Source of the DNA: Pseudomonadota bacterium
Lineage (GTDB): Bacteria > Pseudomonadota > Gammaproteobacteria > Steroidobacterales > Steroidobacteraceae
Length of the DNA stretch: 64,000 nt
Assembly: GCA_019352035.1 (NCBI GenBank)
Contig: JABBNZ010000005.1
Coordinates: forward strand, 34,058 to 98,057
Direction: 5' to 3'
In this document: positions 30,746-40,932 of the stretch, in pieces
Position numbering within the stretch: position 1 is the first letter of the stretch
Layout of the letters: the number at the start of each line of letters is the position of its first letter
Made by a program: the position numbers and the translations under genes
The notes under the pieces: generated by a model
The model's database searches: none
What the model saw: only the letters and a program-made list of their open reading frames with translations
Told to the model about the DNA's origin: nothing

Positions 30746-33622
30746 ATGAGATCGAATCGAGAACTCGCGCTCGCTGTCAAACGCGCCCTCGCGACGGGCA
30801 CCATAGCGCTCGTCGGCGCCGGAACCCTGGCGGCGTATGCCCACCCGGCGGCAACGGCGCAGACGGCCACCAAGCAGGTGGCCACTGCCAAGACCACCAC
30901 CGCGAAGGCACCCCTCATGCTCGCGCAGGCGAGCGACGGGCAGACGACCGGGCAGCCCCCCACTACCACCTTGGCGCCTCCCCCGCAGCTGCAGACCGTC
31001 ATCGTCACCGGCACCATGATCGCGCGGCCGGCGTCCGAGACCGCTGAAGCCATCACGGTCATCAACGCGAACGCCATCAAGAACCAGGGCATCGTCAACG
31101 TCGAGCAGGCGCTGAACACGGTCACCTCCAACGTCCCGGCGATCAACATCGCCCAGTCCGTGGGAACGTTCACCGGAGGCGGCACCTACGCCAACCTGCG
31201 TGGCCTGGGCGACGCCCGCACTCTGGTACTCCTGGATGGCCACCGGCTAGCCGCCAATGCCAACGACGGCGGCGCTGTGGACCTGAGTGGCATCCCGTTC
31301 TCGGCGATCGACAGCGTGCAGGTGCTCCGGGAAGGCGCCTCGGCGCTGTACGGCTCTGACGCCATCGCGGGCGTCATCAACTTCATCACCAAGAAGAACT
31401 ACCAGGGTGGTGAGGTGCAGCTCGATGTGAACCATCCGCAGCAGGCCGGAGGCCAATCGGGCTACGCGAACATCACCTTTGGACACGGAGACCTGGTGAG
31501 GGACGGCTATAACTTCATGATCACGGGAAGTTATACCAAGCAGAACGAGATCCGCGCGACGCAGCGGCCGTTCTCGGCCGCGGGTTACTATCCGGCGCTG
31601 GGCGTCAGCAATACGAACAACCCGGGAACGTGGCCGGCGACCGTCATCGACGGAAACGGCAACTTCTGGCAGTCGGGCTATCCGACCTGCGCGGGCAATC
31701 CGTTCCTGACCACGGATTTCGGCAACTGCGCCTACCGGTATTCCGCCGCGACGGATCTGGTGCCGCAGTCCAGCGAAGCCTCCGGATTGGTGTCCTTCAC
31801 GAAGGCGCTGCCGGGCAATAACACCCTGCACCTTCAGTACCTGTACACCCAGTCCAAGGTGACCGACTGGTCCGGTCCCATGTTCTATTTCTTCGAGATG
31901 ACGCCCACGGCCGACCCGACCTACTACCCGACGGCGTCTCAGCTGACCTGCGAGGGAACCTGCGGCGCCCCGCCGGCCCTGGGGGGGCCCATCTTTCCGG
32001 TCTGGACCGACCCCAACAACAACCGTTTCAACGGCGACCTCAACGTCGAGCAACGGGCTCTGTTGACGTTCTCCGGCGACAACTACGGTTGGGACTACCG
32101 GGCGACCCTCAACTACAGCCAGAACACCAGCGACCAGCGCAATACCGGGGGTTATCCCAATGAGGCGGTGCTTGCGCCCACCGTGGACCCCGCCACGGGC
32201 ACATCGATCCTCAGCGATCTGATCAACCCCTTCGGCCCCCAGAGCGCGGCCGGGCAGGCCCTGATCAACCAGTCGTACATCAACGGCACTTACGCGAACG
32301 GCAAGATGAAGCGGTGGAGCGTCGGCGCTCACGCCAGTCACCGACTGGGCGATGCGTTCCACGCGGGCCACGATGCGGTCCTGGCGCTCGGCTTCGACGT
32401 GCGCGGCGACCGCTTCGAATACGCCACCACGCCCTATAACGATCTCACCAGCGCCGCGACCGGACTCACGGACAGTGCGGTCGCGGGAAGTCGCCAGTCG
32501 CAGGCGGTCTTCATCGAGCTGAACGTGCCGATGGCCAAGAGCGTCGATGTCGACATCTCGGATCGTGAGGACCGGTACAGCGATTTCGGCACGACCAACA
32601 ACGGGAAGATCTCGGTTCGCTACCAGCCGTTCCGCTTCCTGACCTTCCGGGGCGCCGCGTCGACCGGCTTCCGGGCTCCCACGCTGTATAACCTGTATTC
32701 GCCGGACTTCATGGCGGCCTCGAGCAGCGGCACCATGGGACAAGGCAATCCGCTCTGCAGCCCGCCGTCCGCAACGGGGACGTGGACCGCGGCAACCTGC
32801 AACACGCAGGGACTGGGGCTGTACGGCGGCAACAGGAATCTGACGCCGGAGACGTCGCAGAACTTCGATCTCGGTGTCGTCATCTCGCCGATCCGCAACA
32901 TGGGGATCACGCTGGACTACTACCGGATCCTCCTCAAGAACACCATTGGGGGCGTTCCGACCTCGGCGATCTATGGCAATCCGAACAACTTCGCAAACTA
33001 TATCGTGCTGAACAACGCCGGTACGCTGACCCCGTCCGTTCAGGAATCCTCGGCCTGCCATCCTTACACGCTGGCGAGCTGCGGATACATCCTGCGGACC
33101 AGTCAGAATACGGGCTCAATGACCACCGATGGGTTCGACCTGAGCGTCCAGTACGCGCAGCAGACCCCGATCGGTACCTTCCACGAGGACCTGGAGGGGA
33201 CGGCGGTCACCGAGTTCCGGCTGCAGCAGTACAACGGCGGACCGCTCCTGAACCTCGTGGGCTGGTACAACGAGAATCCGCCGGCGTACCGGTGGAGTCA
33301 TGAGCTGCGGGTCAATTGGACGAGCCCGGAGGGCCAGTGGGGCGGCGGACTCAGCAACCGCTTCTACTCGTCCTACATCGACGAGTTCCCGGATGCCGCC
33401 GGCAATCAGCGGACGGTCGGCAGCTACTCGACCTGGGCCGCCTATGCGTCGTTCAAGCCGATCCACAGCCTGACCGTGCTGTTCGGTATTCGAGATCTGA
33501 CCAACAAGATGCCGCCATTCACCAACGCATCGCAGGGTAACTTTGCGGCGGGCTACAACGCGCTCGTCGTGAATCCGATGATGCGGACCTTCTACCTCAA
33601 CCTGAAGTACAAGTTCCTCTAA
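30746..33622 (+). CDS. TonB-dependent outer-membrane receptor
   Basis: The 958-residue protein has an export signal, a low-complexity Ala/Thr/Pro segment (about 35-80), and a TonB-box-like LQTVIVTGT. The plug domain carries LNTVTSNVPAI, YANLRGLGDARTLVLLDG and GSDAIAGVINFITKK. The C-terminal barrel ends in the outer-membrane signature FYLNLKYKFL with a terminal Leu after Phe. It imports a bulky substrate using TonB energy. The barrel type resembles receptors of Xanthomonas-like bacteria for peptides or sugars. Secreted or periplasmic peptidases follow on the same strand, so a peptide-derived ligand is a reasonable guess. There is no STN signalling domain. ATG 30746 has GGAGA 6 bases upstream. 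Confidence 0.93.
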   Translation: MRSNRELALAVKRALATGTIALVGAGTLAAYAHPAATAQTATKQVATAKTTTAKAPLMLAQASDGQTTGQPPTTTLAPPPQLQTVIVTGTMIARPASETAEAITVINANAIKNQGIVNVEQALNTVTSNVPAINIAQSVGTFTGGGTYANLRGLGDARTLVLLDGHRLAANANDGGAVDLSGIPFSAIDSVQVLREGASALYGSDAIAGVINFITKKNYQGGEVQLDVNHPQQAGGQSGYANITFGHGDLVRDGYNFMITGSYTKQNEIRATQRPFSAAGYYPALGVSNTNNPGTWPATVIDGNGNFWQSGYPTCAGNPFLTTDFGNCAYRYSAATDLVPQSSEASGLVSFTKALPGNNTLHLQYLYTQSKVTDWSGPMFYFFEMTPTADPTYYPTASQLTCEGTCGAPPALGGPIFPVWTDPNNNRFNGDLNVEQRALLTFSGDNYGWDYRATLNYSQNTSDQRNTGGYPNEAVLAPTVDPATGTSILSDLINPFGPQSAAGQALINQSYINGTYANGKMKRWSVGAHASHRLGDAFHAGHDAVLALGFDVRGDRFEYATTPYNDLTSAATGLTDSAVAGSRQSQAVFIELNVPMAKSVDVDISDREDRYSDFGTTNNGKISVRYQPFRFLTFRGAASTGFRAPTLYNLYSPDFMAASSSGTMGQGNPLCSPPSATGTWTAATCNTQGLGLYGGNRNLTPETSQNFDLGVVISPIRNMGITLDYYRILLKNTIGGVPTSAIYGNPNNFANYIVLNNAGTLTPSVQESSACHPYTLASCGYILRTSQNTGSMTTDGFDLSVQYAQQTPIGTFHEDLEGTAVTEFRLQQYNGGPLLNLVGWYNENPPAYRWSHELRVNWTSPEGQWGGGLSNRFYSSYIDEFPDAAGNQRTVGSYSTWAAYASFKPIHSLTVLFGIRDLTNKMPPFTNASQGNFAAGYNALVVNPMMRTFYLNLKYKFL

Positions 33623-33645
33623 GTCCTTCAGCGAAAGGTCGATTT

Positions 33646-33677
33646 GAAGCCCCGCCTCGCGCGGGGCTTCTTTTTTT
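33646..33677 (+). terminator. rho-independent terminator after the receptor gene
   Basis: Ten-base arms GAAGCCCCGC / GCGGGGCTTC, loop CTCGC, and seven T residues. It separates the receptor from the M61 peptidase gene. Confidence 0.92.
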
Positions 33678-33901
33678 GGGGCCCGCCGCGCCGTTCACGG
33701 ACCGTTCGGGACGCCCCCCGGGCGGCGGCCGCGCCTTGCGCGCGACCTCGATTCGTCCTTCCGGGCGCACCGCTCACCGCAAGAAGCCGGGCCGCCGGCG
33801 CCCCGCCGCAGCCGCGGTATCCCGTTCGTGGCATACTTCCCGGCTATCGCCGCGTTGCCGTTTTGGCTCGCGCAAGAACAACGTCGACGGAGGAGCATTC
33901 C

Positions 33902-35809
33902 GTGAAGCGTCTTTTTCCCTTGTCCTGCGCCAGCGCGCTGCTGATCTCCCTGTGCGTTTCCGGGCCGTCCCAGGCGGCCGAGCCCAACGCGAACGCCCGG
34001 CCCTTTGCGACCAAAGACCATCCCGAGACCCTGGTGCTCGATGCGCGGGAGGTCGACCGCGGCCTCATGACCTCGACCATGCAGATTCCGGTACGGCCCG
34101 GGCGGTTCACTTTCGTGTACCCGAAGTGGATCCCGGGCGAGCACGGGCCTACGGGCCCCCTGGCCGACATCTCGCAGATCAAGGTCTCGGCGAACGGCCA
34201 GCCGGTCGCCTGGCGGCGCGACAAGGTGGACATGTACGCCTTCCACGTGGACGTGCCGCGGGGCGTCCACGAGCTCGACGTGAAGTTCACCGTGCTCGTG
34301 AACTCACCGGATACGATGTCGACGGCGAGTCTCGCGATCGTCAACTGGAATCGGGTGCTCTTCTACCAGAATGACACCAATTCGCATCACGTCTGGTTCA
34401 AGCCGAGCATCATCCTGCCCAAGGGCTGGAGCTACGGCACGGCGCTGCCGGGGCCGGTACAGACGGGACAGCGCGTCGATTTCAGCGAGGTGGCGCTCAA
34501 CATGCTGGTCGACTCGCCGCTCGACTGCGGCCGTTACTACAAGCACATCGAGCTGTGGCGTGAGGGAAGCGCGTATCAGGAGCTCGACGCCTTCGCCGAC
34601 GCTCCGCAGGACCTGGATTTCTCGAAGAAGCTGCTCGCCGAATACAAGCGCATGACGCCCGAGGCGCTCGCGCTCTACGGCTCGCGGCACTGGAACGACT
34701 ACCACTCGCTGCTGACGCTGTCGGACAAGGTTGGGTTCCAGGGCATCGAGCACCACCAGTCGAGCGATGACCGCGCGCCGGCGGACTTCATGACGAATCC
34801 GAAGATGCAGCTCGCGGCCGGCGACCTGCTGACGCACGAGTTCTCACACTCCTGGAACGGAAAGTACCGGCGGCCGGCCGATCTGACCACGCTCAATTTC
34901 CAGATCCCGATGCAGACGGATCTCCTCTGGGTCTATGAAGGCATGAACCAGTACCTGGGCGACCTGCTGTCGTTCCGGGCGGGCATCCGCAAGCCGAAGG
35001 AGTATCCGGAGTATCTGGCGGCGGTCTATGCGCAGATGGCCAACGAGCCGGGGCGCAAGACCGACCCGCTGATCGATACCACGACTGCGGCACCGTGGCT
35101 CTATGAGGCCAGTGGCTCGTACCCGAGCCTTCGCCGCACGGCCGGAGATTTCTACACGGAAGGCGAGCTGCTCTGGCTCGACGTCGACACGATCATCCGC
35201 GAGAAGACCGGTGGGAAGAAGTCCCTCGACACCTTCCTGCATCTTTACAGCGCGCCGGCGCTGACCGGCCCGATAACCAAGACCTACACCCGCGCCGACA
35301 TCGAGCATCTGCTCAACGAGGTGGTGCCCTACGACTGGCATGCTTTCTTCCAGAAGCATGTGTACGAGGTCGCGCCCCTGCCGCCGACCGGCGAGCTGGA
35401 GCGCGCGGGCTGGAAGCTGGTCTACACCAGCAAGCCCAATTCGTTCATGGCGGCTGGCGAGATGCTGCGGCACGTGAGCTTTCAGTGGCTCACCTATGGC
35501 GTGAACATCAGCAGTGACAATACGATCACCGACGTACGCGAGGGCTCGCCGGCGTGGCAGGCCGGCATGGCGCCCGGCATGAAGATCATGGCCGTGGACG
35601 GACAGGCCTACACGGGCAAGGTGCTCAGCTACGTTCTGAAGCAGGCGGAGCACACCACCACGCCGACGACCTTCCTCGTGCAGCAGTCCGGCTGGTATCG
35701 GACGCTGGATGTGGATTACCACGGCGGCCCCAGATACCCGCACCTCGTACGGATCCCGGGCAAGCCCGACATGCTGGCGAAGATCATGGCGCCGCACGCG
35801 GCCTCCTGA
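33902..35809 (+). CDS. M61 family glycyl-type metallopeptidase with PDZ domain
   Basis: The 635-residue exported protein begins at a GTG preceded by GGAGG-like GGAGGAG. It has a signal peptide (LSCASALLISLCVSGPSQAA). The order is an M61 N-terminal beta domain and then the catalytic domain with HEFSH at 312-316 (LLTHEFSHSWNGK), whose downstream Glu lies in WVYEGMNQYLGDLL. A C-terminal PDZ domain carries TDVREGSPAWQAGMAPGMKIMAVDGQ. M61 enzymes (glycyl aminopeptidase) cleave N-terminal Gly/Ala from peptides and belong to the thermolysin-like gluzincins. It is followed by the amidase gene 10 bases later, so the two are cotranscribed, and both probably act in the periplasm. Confidence 0.92.
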   Translation: MKRLFPLSCASALLISLCVSGPSQAAEPNANARPFATKDHPETLVLDAREVDRGLMTSTMQIPVRPGRFTFVYPKWIPGEHGPTGPLADISQIKVSANGQPVAWRRDKVDMYAFHVDVPRGVHELDVKFTVLVNSPDTMSTASLAIVNWNRVLFYQNDTNSHHVWFKPSIILPKGWSYGTALPGPVQTGQRVDFSEVALNMLVDSPLDCGRYYKHIELWREGSAYQELDAFADAPQDLDFSKKLLAEYKRMTPEALALYGSRHWNDYHSLLTLSDKVGFQGIEHHQSSDDRAPADFMTNPKMQLAAGDLLTHEFSHSWNGKYRRPADLTTLNFQIPMQTDLLWVYEGMNQYLGDLLSFRAGIRKPKEYPEYLAAVYAQMANEPGRKTDPLIDTTTAAPWLYEASGSYPSLRRTAGDFYTEGELLWLDVDTIIREKTGGKKSLDTFLHLYSAPALTGPITKTYTRADIEHLLNEVVPYDWHAFFQKHVYEVAPLPPTGELERAGWKLVYTSKPNSFMAAGEMLRHVSFQWLTYGVNISSDNTITDVREGSPAWQAGMAPGMKIMAVDGQAYTGKVLSYVLKQAEHTTTPTTFLVQQSGWYRTLDVDYHGGPRYPHLVRIPGKPDMLAKIMAPHAAS

Positions 35810-35819
35810 CGGAGGGCTC

Positions 35820-37394
35820 ATGCGCGCGTCGCTCGTTGCGGGTGCGCTCTGCTGCCTGACGTACGTTTCCGCGGCGGCCGGCCACGACTTCCAGTGCAAG
35901 TCGGCCGCCGCGGTCTCGGCCGAACTGGCGGGGCACCAGGTCAGCTCACAAGCTCTTGTCAAACGCTATGAGGCACGCATCGCGCGCCTCAATCCGAAGA
36001 TCCATGCGGTCATCGGCCTCAATCCCCGGGCCATGGCCGAGGCCCGGGCCTCCGATGCACGCCGGGCCGACGGCAAGGCCTTGGGTCCGCTGGATGGACT
36101 GCCGATCCTGGTCAAGGACAACATCGGCATCGCGGGACTTCCCACCACGGCCGGCTCGCTCGCCCTGATCCACAACGTGCGCAGCGTGAGCGCCCCGGTG
36201 GTCAGCCATCTGCGGCGCGCCGGAGCGGTGATCCTCGGCCGGACCAACCTCTCGGAATGGGCGAACATCCGCTCCGAGCACTCCACGAGCGGCTGGAGCG
36301 CCGTGGGCGGCCTCACCCGCAACCCCTACATGCTGGACCGCTCGGCGTGCGGGTCGAGCTCCGGTTCTGCCGCCGCAGTGGCTGCCGGCATGGCGGCGGC
36401 GGCCATCGGGACGGAGACGGACGGCTCGATCAGCTGCCCCGCCTCGATGAATGGGCTGGTGGGACTGAAGCCCACGGTCGGGCTCATCTCCCGCACCGGC
36501 ATCGTGCCCATCAGCCATACCCAGGATACGGCGGGGCCCATCGCGCACACGGTACGCGACGCGGCCATGCTGCTGACGGCGATGGCCGGAAGCGACCCGG
36601 CCGATCCGGCCACGGCGCACGCCAATGCGCATCGCATGGACTACACCAAAGCACTCAATCCGCATGCGCTCACGGGCGTACGTCTGGGCGTGGCGCGCTT
36701 TCTCCTCAAGGGCTTCACCCCCGAGACGCTGCGCGTGTTCGATCACGCGCTCGACGTGCTGAAGGCGCAAGGCGCAACCCTGGTGAACGTCGACGATTAC
36801 CACATGGCGAAGCTCGCGAAGAACGAGAACATCGTCCTGTCGACGGAGCTCAAAGCGGACCTCAACGCTTACCTCGCCGGATCACCGCCCGCGGTCAAGA
36901 GCCGCACCCTGGCGCAGCTCATCACCTTCGACGATGCGCACCGCCAGCAGGAGATGCAGTGGTTCGGCCAGAGCATGTTCCTCCAGGCCGAGCGCACGAA
37001 GGGACTCGAGGACCCCGCCTATCTCAAAGCGCGCGCGGCCAACCTGCGGCTCGCGGGACCCGACGGGATCGATCGGCTGCTCGAGGAGCACGATGTCGTG
37101 GCGCTCGTCTCGCCCACGCAGAACCCGGCCTCCGTCATCGATCTGGTGAATGGCGATGCCGCAATGGGCCCTGGCGACAGCAGTCTGCCGGCCGTCGCCG
37201 GATATCCCTACATCACCGTGCCGATGGGGGAAGTGCACGGATTGCCCGTGGGCCTGTCGTTCATCGGGCCGAAATGGTCCGAGGCCCGGCTGCTCGGGCT
37301 CGCCTACAGCTACGAGCAGGCGAGCCACGCGGCACGTCCGCCCACCTTTGCCGCGGACGTGCTGCATCCGCGGCCCGCCCGATCATGCCACTGA
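35820..37394 (+). CDS. exported amidase (amidase-signature family)
   Basis: The 524-residue protein has a signal peptide ([18 protein letters not shown]) and a full amidase-signature domain. The catalytic triad is the Lys in ILVKDNIG, the cis-Ser in the [15 protein letters not shown] loop, and the nucleophile Ser in [13 protein letters not shown]. It hydrolyses an amide bond, possibly in a peptide amide or acyl amino acid; specificity is not determined by the motif. Its GGAGG-like ribosome site lies in the 10-base gap after the M61 peptidase, indicating one transcript. It converges on the retropepsin-like gene. Confidence 0.92.
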   Translation: MRASLVAGALCCLTYVSAAAGHDFQCKSAAAVSAELAGHQVSSQALVKRYEARIARLNPKIHAVIGLNPRAMAEARASDARRADGKALGPLDGLPILVKDNIGIAGLPTTAGSLALIHNVRSVSAPVVSHLRRAGAVILGRTNLSEWANIRSEHSTSGWSAVGGLTRNPYMLDRSACGSSSGSAAAVAAGMAAAAIGTETDGSISCPASMNGLVGLKPTVGLISRTGIVPISHTQDTAGPIAHTVRDAAMLLTAMAGSDPADPATAHANAHRMDYTKALNPHALTGVRLGVARFLLKGFTPETLRVFDHALDVLKAQGATLVNVDDYHMAKLAKNENIVLSTELKADLNAYLAGSPPAVKSRTLAQLITFDDAHRQQEMQWFGQSMFLQAERTKGLEDPAYLKARAANLRLAGPDGIDRLLEEHDVVALVSPTQNPASVIDLVNGDAAMGPGDSSLPAVAGYPYITVPMGEVHGLPVGLSFIGPKWSEARLLGLAYSYEQASHAARPPTFAADVLHPRPARSCH

Positions 37395-37425
37395 CGGCGA
37401 GGGCCGCGGTCGGCCCGGTGTCGGC

Positions 37426-38469
37426 TCAATCGGGAAACGGCTCGTGCGCTTCCGCGTAGTAGACCTGAGACGCGGCCAGATTCAGCTCCGCGTAGCGAAA
37501 GTCGATGGAGAAAGCATTGACGGTACCGAGCACGTCCATGCCCAGGATGATGGCCGGCTGTCGTGTCAGTCCCCACGTGTCGAAGATGGGGAAATCTCCA
37601 AACACCAGCACGGGCTTGCCGATGCGGATCGAGCCGAGGTCGATCGCCGGCGTGAGATGCACTTCGCCCAGTCTCACCTGCTTCGTGGCGCCATAGACGC
37701 TCGCCGAAGCGAACTTGCCGCGGGATCGCGCATCGGCATAGAGGATCCGGAACAGCGCCATGTTGCCGAGCGTCTGTGGCGAGCCGGTGTCGATGATGGC
37801 AGTTACGCGTACGTTGCCCACCTCGCCCGGCACGCTGAGAAGCCCCCCCGGAAGACGCGTCGCGCGCAACCGCGCATACCCCTCACGCAAACCGCTGCCG
37901 GACGCGCGGCGGATCTCCACCGTGTTGCGGCGAAAATCGACGAGCAAAGAGTCGTGGTCCAAGCCGGCAGCACCCAGGATACCGTCGGCGCCGGCCATGA
38001 TCGGCGACCAGATCACGGGAAGTCTCGTGTGAGTGATGTTGAGTGCGCCAGCGCGCAGACTTTCGATGCGAACGGACGGGACGATGGCCGTGCCGGTGAC
38101 GCCAGCGACCCGGATCGGCTCCCGGGCCGAGGAGGTGAGCCCCAGCGCTGCCGCGAGCCTGGGCGCGATGGTCGACTGGTTGGCACCGGTATCGATGATG
38201 AATCTGAAGGGTCCCTTGCCGTCGACCATGACCTCGGCGACGACCCTGCCGACATAGTCCCGGGTCGTCGGGCACGCGAGCAGGAGGTCCTGCGGCGGCA
38301 GAGGCTTCGCCGGGTCAACGGCCTGGGGCGGGACGACCGCCGGGCCTGCTCGGGCTGCCGGACTCCGGGGAGGAACGGGGGACGCCAGCACCGCACTAGC
38401 CAGGGCGGCGCCCGCCAGGAGCGCACACGGCAGCCGGAGAATCCGCAGCGCGGCACGCATGCGAATCAT
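37426..38469 (-). CDS. exported protein with two retropepsin-like aspartic protease domains
   Basis: The 347-residue protein has a signal peptide and two homologous aspartyl-protease halves. The first has FIIDTGANQST with the catalytic Asp, the second AIIDTGSPQT. Each is followed by a hydrophobic strand such as ILGAAGLD or ILGMDVLG (the ILG psi-loop). A single polypeptide with two D-T-G lobes looks like a eukaryotic pepsin made from duplicated bacterial retropepsin units. It should act in the periplasm or be secreted. The start could be ATG 38469 or 38460. It is divergent from the S9 peptidase gene. Confidence 0.85.
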   Translation of the reverse strand: MIRMRAALRILRLPCALLAGAALASAVLASPVPPRSPAARAGPAVVPPQAVDPAKPLPPQDLLLACPTTRDYVGRVVAEVMVDGKGPFRFIIDTGANQSTIAPRLAAALGLTSSAREPIRVAGVTGTAIVPSVRIESLRAGALNITHTRLPVIWSPIMAGADGILGAAGLDHDSLLVDFRRNTVEIRRASGSGLREGYARLRATRLPGGLLSVPGEVGNVRVTAIIDTGSPQTLGNMALFRILYADARSRGKFASASVYGATKQVRLGEVHLTPAIDLGSIRIGKPVLVFGDFPIFDTWGLTRQPAIILGMDVLGTVNAFSIDFRYAELNLAASQVYYAEAHEPFPD

Positions 38470-38507
38470 CTGAGCACAACGCGGCCTGCTCTGCAAATCA
38501 GCCAGTC

Positions 38508-38530
38508 TCGAATCTCTGTGGAAGATTCGA
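38508..38530. promoter_or_regulatory. inverted repeat between divergent peptidase genes
   Basis: Eight-base arms TCGAATCT and AGATTCGA flank a 7-base spacer, midway between the starts of the retropepsin-like gene (minus) and the S9 peptidase gene (plus). The geometry (about 40 bases from each start) fits an operator controlling both. Confidence 0.45.
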
Positions 38531-38567
38531 AGCCAATCGAAGTGAGATCCTTTTGATGGGAGACCCT

Positions 38568-40928
38568 ATGTCCCTGCACCAGTCGATCGGTTCCCGGGTC
38601 CGACGCGCGATGCCTGCGCTGCTGGCCTTGGTCCTTCCCGCCGCCGCGATGGCCCAGGGGCGTCATTTGACGGCTCAGGACTACGCGCGGGCCGCGCGTT
38701 TCATGCCGTATAACACCGAGCCGCTCGTCGACCACGACGTGCAGAAGGTGCACTGGCTCGATGATCAGCGGTTCTGGTTCATCGATCATGATTCCAGCGG
38801 CGATCACTACCGGGTGATGACTGCGCCGACCGGCAAGGTCGCCGCGGCGTTCGACCAGCGCGCGCTCGCCAGCGCGCTCAGCAAGGTTACGGCCAAGCCT
38901 GTCCCGGCCTCGAAGCTCGGGATCACGGGGATCCAGATCAAGGGCGCCGGAAGGTACCAGATCACCCGAAAAGGGAAACGCTACCTGTGCGACCTCGCCG
39001 GGGCGGCGAAGTGCAGCCGGGTCAAGGCCCACAAGGAGCCGGGCATCCTCTCGCCGAACAAGAAGCTCGAAGCCTTCATCCGCCACTGGAACCTGTGGGT
39101 GCGTGACGTCGCCACCGGCAAGGCGCGGCAGCTCACCTTCGACGGGGTGAAGAATTTCGGCTACGCCACCCATAACGCGGGCTGGGTGCACGGCAAGAGG
39201 CCCGTGCTCAACTGGTCGCCGGACTCCAAGGAGATCGCCACCTATCAGCAGGACCAGCGCAAGGTGGGCGACATGTATCTGGTGAGCGCGCGGATCGGCC
39301 ATCCGAAGCTCGAGAAGTGGAAATATCCCCTGCCCGGCGACCAGCACGTGCTCATGATCGAGCCCGTGGTCATCCACGTCGCCACGGACAAGGTGGTGCG
39401 GCTGCAGCTGCCGCCGCAACAGCGGCTGTCGAGCCTCTGCGACGAGCTGAGCTGCGAGGACGATGGCCACTGGGATGATGTGCAGTGGGCTCCCGACGGC
39501 AAGACCCTGGCGCTGGTGAGCACCTCGCGGGATCGCAAGCATGAATGGTTCCGCGTGGCCGATGCGCGCACGGGCGCCGTCCGGACCGTGTTCGAGGAGA
39601 GCGTGCGCACGTACTTCAACAGCGGCAACAGCGGTGTCGGCGCGGTGCCGGGTGTCAATCCGGTGGCCTGGCGCTACCTGCCCGCCTCGCACGAAGCCAT
39701 CTGGTACAGCGACCGCAGCAACTGGGGCAACCTGTACCTCTACAGCCTGAAGACCGGCAAGCTGTTGCGCGCCATCACCACCGGCAAGGGCAACGTGACC
39801 CAGGTGCTGCACGTCGACCGCCGCAGCGGTACGGTCTGGTTCCGCGCCGTGGGCCGTACCCCGGGAGTGAACCCCTACTATGAGCAGCTCTGGAAGGTGC
39901 GTCTGCGCGGAGGGAAACCTACACTGCTGACGCCCAAGCGCTGCGATCATCTCATCAGCCCGTCCCCGGATGGAAAGTACTTCGTCGACGCCTGCTCCAC
40001 CCCGACCCGTCCGCCCATCACTACGCTGCGCCGCGCGCGCAATGGCCGTATTCTCGCCACCGTCGCGCGCGCCGATCTGACCCGCCTGAAGGCGGTGGGC
40101 TGGCAAGCGCCCGAGCAAATCGTGGTGAAAGGCCGGGACGGCAAGACGAATCTCTACGGCTTGCTGTTCAAACCGACGAGCTTCGATCCACACAAGAAGT
40201 ACCCCATCGTCGACTACATCTATCCCGGTCCCTTCATCGGCTCACTTTCCACCTTCCGCTTCGAGCCCTCGCACTACGACGATCAGTCACTGGCCGAGCT
40301 CGGCTTCATCGTGGTGGCCATCAATGGCATGGGCACCCAGTACCGCTCGGCCGCCTTCCGTCAGCTCTGGTACGGCGACATGGGCGATAACACCCTGCCC
40401 GACCAGGTCGCAGCGATCAGGGAGCTCGCCGGCCGCTATCCCTGGATCGACCTCAACCGCGTCGGCATCTGGGGGCACTCCGGCGGCGGCTACGCCACCG
40501 CGGACGCCATGTTCCGCTACCCGGCGTTCTTCAAGGTCGGCTGGTCCGAGAGCGGGAACCACGACAACCGCGATTACGAGACGCAATACAGCGAGATGTA
40601 TCAGGGCCTGCTGGTGCGCAATGCGAACGGCACGACCAATTACGACAACCAGGCCAACGAGCTGGTGGCCTCACACCTCGAGGGGCATCTGATGCTCACC
40701 TACGGGACGATGGACGATAACGTGCCGCCGGAGAACACCCAGCTCGTGGTCCAGGCGCTGATCAAGGCGAACAAGGACTTCGACATGATCGCCATTCCCA
40801 ACGCGCGCCACGCCTATGGCTACGCGACGCCCTACATCACCCGGCGGCGCTGGGATTACTTCGTGCGCTATCTGGCGGGCAACATCCCGCCGAAGAGCTT
40901 CGCGTTGAAGCCGTGGCCGTGGAACTGA
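38568..40928 (+). CDS. S9 family peptidase (dipeptidyl-peptidase IV type)
   Basis: The 786-residue exported enzyme has a signal peptide, a beta-propeller domain (about 40-540) and a C-terminal alpha/beta-hydrolase domain. The catalytic Ser638 sits in GIWGHSGGGYAT, the Asp at about 716/717 in TMDDNVPPEN, and His748 in NARHAYGY. These match DPP IV/prolyl-oligopeptidase S9B peptidases, which remove N-terminal dipeptides, often X-Pro. ATG 38568 is preferred (GGGAGA upstream); 38556 is an alternative. Together with the M61 peptidase, amidase and TonB-dependent receptor it suggests breakdown of exported peptides, but the genes are in separate transcripts. Confidence 0.94.
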   Translation: MSLHQSIGSRVRRAMPALLALVLPAAAMAQGRHLTAQDYARAARFMPYNTEPLVDHDVQKVHWLDDQRFWFIDHDSSGDHYRVMTAPTGKVAAAFDQRALASALSKVTAKPVPASKLGITGIQIKGAGRYQITRKGKRYLCDLAGAAKCSRVKAHKEPGILSPNKKLEAFIRHWNLWVRDVATGKARQLTFDGVKNFGYATHNAGWVHGKRPVLNWSPDSKEIATYQQDQRKVGDMYLVSARIGHPKLEKWKYPLPGDQHVLMIEPVVIHVATDKVVRLQLPPQQRLSSLCDELSCEDDGHWDDVQWAPDGKTLALVSTSRDRKHEWFRVADARTGAVRTVFEESVRTYFNSGNSGVGAVPGVNPVAWRYLPASHEAIWYSDRSNWGNLYLYSLKTGKLLRAITTGKGNVTQVLHVDRRSGTVWFRAVGRTPGVNPYYEQLWKVRLRGGKPTLLTPKRCDHLISPSPDGKYFVDACSTPTRPPITTLRRARNGRILATVARADLTRLKAVGWQAPEQIVVKGRDGKTNLYGLLFKPTSFDPHKKYPIVDYIYPGPFIGSLSTFRFEPSHYDDQSLAELGFIVVAINGMGTQYRSAAFRQLWYGDMGDNTLPDQVAAIRELAGRYPWIDLNRVGIWGHSGGGYATADAMFRYPAFFKVGWSESGNHDNRDYETQYSEMYQGLLVRNANGTTNYDNQANELVASHLEGHLMLTYGTMDDNVPPENTQLVVQALIKANKDFDMIAIPNARHAYGYATPYITRRRWDYFVRYLAGNIPPKSFALKPWPWN

Positions 40929-40932
40929 GCGT

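Noticed and set aside
35709-35819. Extension of the amidase upstream of 35820
   Set aside because: The frame overlaps the end of the M61 gene, and the ATG at 35820 gives a good signal peptide and ribosome site.
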